DNA of 64,000 nt from NCBI GenBank assembly GCA_033060915.1, contig CM065381.1:2870001-2934000 (forward strand), read 5' to 3'. Each line of letters starts with the position of its first letter. Position 1 is the stretch's first letter. Shown piece by piece: positions 60,512 to 64,000 of the stretch. Made by a program: the position numbers and the translations under genes. The stretch is from Euryodendron excelsum. Its lineage: Eukaryota > Streptophyta > Magnoliopsida > Ericales > Pentaphylacaceae. Below the pieces are notes generated by a model. The model ran no database searches. It was not told the DNA's origin and saw only the letters and a list, made by a program, of their open reading frames with translations.

Positions 60512-61371
60512 TGTTGAGAAGGAAAAGGGGTGAGGGGCATCGGTGTGATGCCTGTCAAGAGCACTCCAATACCAAAGTCAGGTTTCTAGATATATTTTAA
60601 CAGAGTTTTAAGTAGGGTTTTTGTTTGCGTACTTTGTTAGAGAAGATGATTTTTCCTTTTATATTGGCAGGCACCTTGGTAGCTCTAGAGGGACGTTGTA
60701 TGCATGGAGAGGATGAGAGACGGCTGTCTCTTCACGTGGCGGTGTGACATTAGAGATCCTGACTGGTGGCAGGGTAGTGGGAGGCGTAGTTGTCCAACTC
60801 CCAACGTGACGCTCCCTTAGGCGTGTGTTAGAGTGAGTGAGGTGACTGTCTCCTCCTACACGCGAAATCTTGGAGTTGGGAGCACGTTATCATGATTGGG
60901 TTGTCAATGATGGCTTTCACTGGCGTGGCTGGTGGGACGAATGATCAGCACCATCTCACAAGGCTTGCTCAGGTGTGGTCCGCTTAGTCGTGTGCAGCTA
61001 CGGTCTGGTTGGTCATGACTCCCTGGTCAGGCTCTGGTCAGCTGGACCTCTCGGGGTCGATCCTCCTTTTGTGGTGCTTTTCCTTCTTTCGATCCCATTT
61101 GTGTCCTTCGAGATATTAATATGATTGGTGCAGAAGCTTCAACTATTGTAATGCACAATACGTCATCAGCTAAGTCTAACAGCCTATGTGTGCTTTTTTT
61201 TGGTTGGGCTGTTACGGGTATTCCTGGTCGGCCCCCATCAGTAGCCCCCATTCCTTTGAGTATCCCGAGTATGGGGTGTGGTCAGGAAAATTCATAGTCA
61301 GTTTCTATTAGCAGCTTCCCATTCCTCTGAATATTCCGAACGTGGAGTGTGATCAAGAGAATCCATGGACA
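60512..61371 (-). mobile_element. LTR-like unit, right arm of the palindrome
   Basis: Read on the minus strand it starts TGTCCATGG and ends TTCTCAACA, 860 bp, and aligns with the left arm through both ends. It has its own TATA-like box (60648-60660) and the GGTATTGGAGTGCTCTTG equivalent of the LTR motif. It carries an extra duplicated outer segment of about 70 bp (TGAATTTTCCTGACCACACC after TTCTCTTGATCACACTCC). The two arms are separated by only 14 bp (60498-60511). Its outer end lies 304 bp before the peroxidase start codon. Confidence 0.75.
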
Positions 61372-61614
61372 GTCCATCAATATTCAACTTCTATAATTTC
61401 AACCCATATCATATATACACACATACACATATATATTGTTCATTTTCAATTCATAAGGATGTGATTATAAAATATGTACACACTGTCACCACACCTCAAC
61501 CTCAACCCAATAGAAAATTTTCATCAATCATTTTCGTAAGTGGACCTGCCCACAGTCTGTCATTCAAAGCCTCCATCATTTGCCATTTAGTGGGTTTTTT
61601 AAATCCTACACACG

Positions 61615-61624
61615 TATATAAATA
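61615..61624 (+). promoter_or_regulatory. TATA box of the peroxidase gene
   Basis: TATATAAATA stands 52 bp upstream of the start codon, which would place transcription start near 61645-61655 and give a leader of about 20-30 bases. A CACACACGT stretch precedes it. Confidence 0.6.
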
Positions 61625-61675
61625 CATATTCAAACCCTCTCTGCATGTGAAACAAGAAGAGTTGCGACAAGCACA

Positions 61676-61900
61676 ATGGAAAATCAAAGAATCATCCTCC
61701 TTGTGTCATTCTTCTTTCTTTCTCTCCTCCTAATCCTAACTACTGCTAACGCTCAGCTCAGGCAGGACTTCTACAAGAATACATGCCCCAACGTTGAATC
61801 GCTCGTCCGCTCTGCAGTCACCAAAAAGTTCCAGCAGACCTTTGTCACTGCACCGGCAACTCTCAGACTCTACTTCCATGATTGCTTTGTCCGGGTTCGT

Positions 61901-61954
<54 letters not shown>

Positions 61955-63440
61955 GATTTTGATGAGTTGTGGGAATGATGGTACTTACTGTTGAACTTTT
62001 GGGCTTGTTTAATTTTGATGATAATTAGGGTTGTGATGCTTCTGTGCTTCTGGCCTCACCAAATGGTAAAGCTGAGAAGGACCACCCGGATGATATTTCA
62101 CTGGCCGGAGATGGATTCGACACGGTGATCAAAGCCAAGGCGGCCGTGGATAGCGATCCTCGATGCAGAAACCAAGTTTCATGTGCAGATATATTGGCTT
62201 TGGCTACTAGGGATGTCGTACAATTGGTATACATACAATATATATACACGCAATTAATTAGCTCGCAGTTTTGGTGCTCCCAACCAAATATAATCAGAAT
62301 CTTATCTCAAATAACCAACATAATTGTCACCTTTGCTAGCTAATTAAGTGAAATTAATTCAAAATATGCAGGCGGGAGGACCGTTTTACCCAGTGGAATT
62401 GGGAAGGCGGGATGGGCGAATATCAACTATAGCTAGTGTTCAACACAGTCTTCCCCACCCAGAATTTAGTTTAGATCAGCTCAACACCATGTTTAGCCCT
62501 CATGGTCTCACCCAGACAGACATGATTGCTCTATCAGGTAACTTTCTTAAAGCTAATTATTTTAGCCCTAAACTTTCTTAAAGCTAATTGGATGTCCCGG
62601 CCAGATACCGCTGTCTTGTCAAATAGTCGCTTCTTTTTATAACTCTAAGTTCGACGAAGTGTGTACGCCCATTTCCACTGGTACATAGTAAAGTCCAATT
62701 TTCGTAGTAGTGTTATAGAATTAACAAAAATGCTCCTGGAAAGGTTCATCACTTTATTTTGGCATTGAAAAAAGGTAAAATGTTTTGTTTTTTAGTAGTA
62801 TATTTTCAAGAAATAAAATGACAAAAATAATCATATATGTGACACAACAGCTGTTTAGTTTAACAATTTTTTTTTTAATTTTGTAGTTAATTCCACAACA
62901 CAAGAAGTGTTTATGTGTCTCATTTTTTCAAAACCATATGGGTGGTGATTTATGTTCGGGGAACGTATATATATATATATATAGTTGCTAAAAGCTCTCT
63001 CGCTCTCTCTCGCTCTCTCTGATTTGCCTGTAGGTGCACATACAATTGGTTTCTCTCACTGCAGCCGCTTCTCAAAACGTATATACAATTTCAGTCCTAG
63101 ACGCCGAATGGATCCATCTCTGAATCCAAGCTACGGCTTCCAGCTTAGACAGATGTGCCCGATTAACGTTGACCCAAGAATAGCCATTAACATGGACCCA
63201 ACCACGCCTCGGACTTTCGACAATGCCTACTTCCAGAACCTTCAGCAAGGGAAGGGATTGTTCACCTCCGATCAGGCATTGTTCACGGACAGTCGATCAA
63301 GGGGCACTGTAAACCAATTCGCTTCGAGCAATGATGCTTTCAACCAGGCTTTTGTGGCTGCTATTACTAAGCTTGGCCGTGTTGGAGTCAAGACTGGGAA
63401 ACAGGGTGAGATTCGACGCGTTTGCACTGCCATCAACTAG
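61676..63440 (+). CDS. Class III secretory peroxidase (PER16/PER45-like), 4 exons, 329 aa
   Basis: Exons 61676-61894, 62029-62226, 62372-62537 and 63034-63440 join with phase-consistent GT..AG introns at the three classic positions of this family (after FHDCFVR, before [14 protein letters not shown], within ALSG|AHTIG). A signal peptide (about residues 1-26, cut near ANA-QLR) targets the secretory pathway, so the enzyme acts in the apoplast or vacuole. Distal haem site: [10 protein letters not shown], with catalytic Arg and His. Proximal haem ligand: the His of [15 protein letters not shown]. Disulphide cysteines are at conserved places (CPN, HDC, CD, CAD, CRNQ, HC, MCP, VC). It oxidises phenolics and other donors with H2O2 in wall or stress metabolism; the substrate is not readable. 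The sequence closely follows Arabidopsis PER45/PER16 (for example [32 protein letters not shown]). All exons are intact. The palindromic LTR pair sits just upstream. Confidence 0.95.
61902..61954 (+). repeat. (CT)n(TA)n microsatellite in peroxidase intron 1
   Basis: About 16 CT units followed by about 10 TA units immediately after the donor at 61895. A separate (TA)n run (62967-62982) and a (CTCTCG)n run (62996-63020) precede exon 4. Confidence 0.95.
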
Positions 63441-64000
63441 AAGAACAAATTAAATAGGGCCTTTTTCATTTCCACTTCATTGAATTTTGACTATATATTA
63501 TTATTTATTTTCTCTCCCCTTAATAACTAGAATTTGTTCTAGCTTATTCTTAATGTGATTTGCGGCCCTGAACCTGTATTCAATACAAGAATCAAGTTTT
63601 TTTTTTTTTTCCATTTATTTATGACATCTACTATCATGCTTGATCTGATTATCATTTCCTTTCCAAACGAGCCATGAATGAACAAGTGCAACAAACTACA
63701 AAGACAATAACAAGCAAACACAAGCCTGAAAACTTTTACAAGGAGAACTCTTACAAGGGGAAGGCCATATGGCAGGGGAAAGTCCTCTCAGATGTTAAAA
63801 TAATAGGAGAGAGAAATTTGTATTATATTCACAATGAGATAGATGACACAAAAATAAAATTAAAACGTGAATTAGTTTTAATAAATTGTTAGATGGGAAA
63901 TTATTTTAAAAAAGAGAGTTATTTTTGCCTAAAACTCTAATGTTTTGTAAAAATGTTTCAAATACTATTGTAATTTCCCAAGACATGGAGGTTTGGATGC
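63441..64000. other. Peroxidase 3' flank
   Basis: The 3' UTR starts at 63441. Downstream is AT-rich with a T13 run at about 63598-63611. The frame at 63674-63892 has no recognisable motif. Nothing else seen. Confidence 0.5.

Noticed and set aside
61027..61251. Minus-strand frame of 74 codons in the palindrome
   Set aside because: Non-coding LTR-like sequence; the same region in the other arm is not open.

Overview
The window is nuclear DNA of a flowering plant, most likely a non-grass angiosperm. It is AT-rich, its genes have many introns with plant GT..AG splice sites, and the genes are an F-box protein, a six-gelsolin-domain plant villin and a class III peroxidase. Plant-type mobile elements lie between and inside them. 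The species cannot be named from the sequence alone.

Layout: 1-5.6 kb is a gene-poor flank with a possible MBD-like exon fragment at the very edge and a decayed Ty3/gypsy gag on the minus strand. A single-exon F-box gene lies at 5.64-6.88 kb on the minus strand. From 8.9 to 17.8 kb is a nest of repeats: LTR-like AT-rich DNA with a tandem array and a MITE, then an inverted-repeat element split by a 4.5-kb insertion, which is itself split by a 2,067-bp solo LTR with a perfect 5-bp target duplication. Duplicated pyrimidine-rich blocks at 18.5-19.8 kb lead into the villin gene.

The villin gene (VLN4-like, plus strand) fills about 20-44 kb. I could follow 22 coding exons that join without a frame break into a 957-residue protein, preceded by a non-coding 5' exon. 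Its introns have collected foreign DNA: a mitochondrial cox1 fragment (intron 1), a plastid psbB fragment (intron 20), a LINE fragment (intron 11), a repeat cluster (intron 17) and long homopolymer tracts. Downstream, 46.1-50.3 kb holds a 5'-truncated L1-type LINE with RNase H on the minus strand, broken by stops and frameshifts. From 50 to 59 kb come a second MITE copy, a retrocopy-like tail, a hAT-like non-autonomous element, a SINE-like tRNA-derived element and TA-rich tandem repeats.

At 59.67-61.37 kb two LTR-like units of about 0.83 and 0.86 kb face each other tail to tail around a 14-bp centre. This 1.7-kb palindrome ends about 300 bp upstream of a complete four-exon class III peroxidase gene (329 residues, PER16/PER45-like). 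The three complete genes are unrelated housekeeping or cell-wall/cytoskeleton genes: substrate ubiquitination, actin bundling, and apoplastic peroxidase. I see no operon-like or cluster-like cooperation and no convincing new multi-gene system. The most unusual content is structural: the palindromic LTR pair, the nested insertions, and mitochondrial plus plastid DNA inside one gene.
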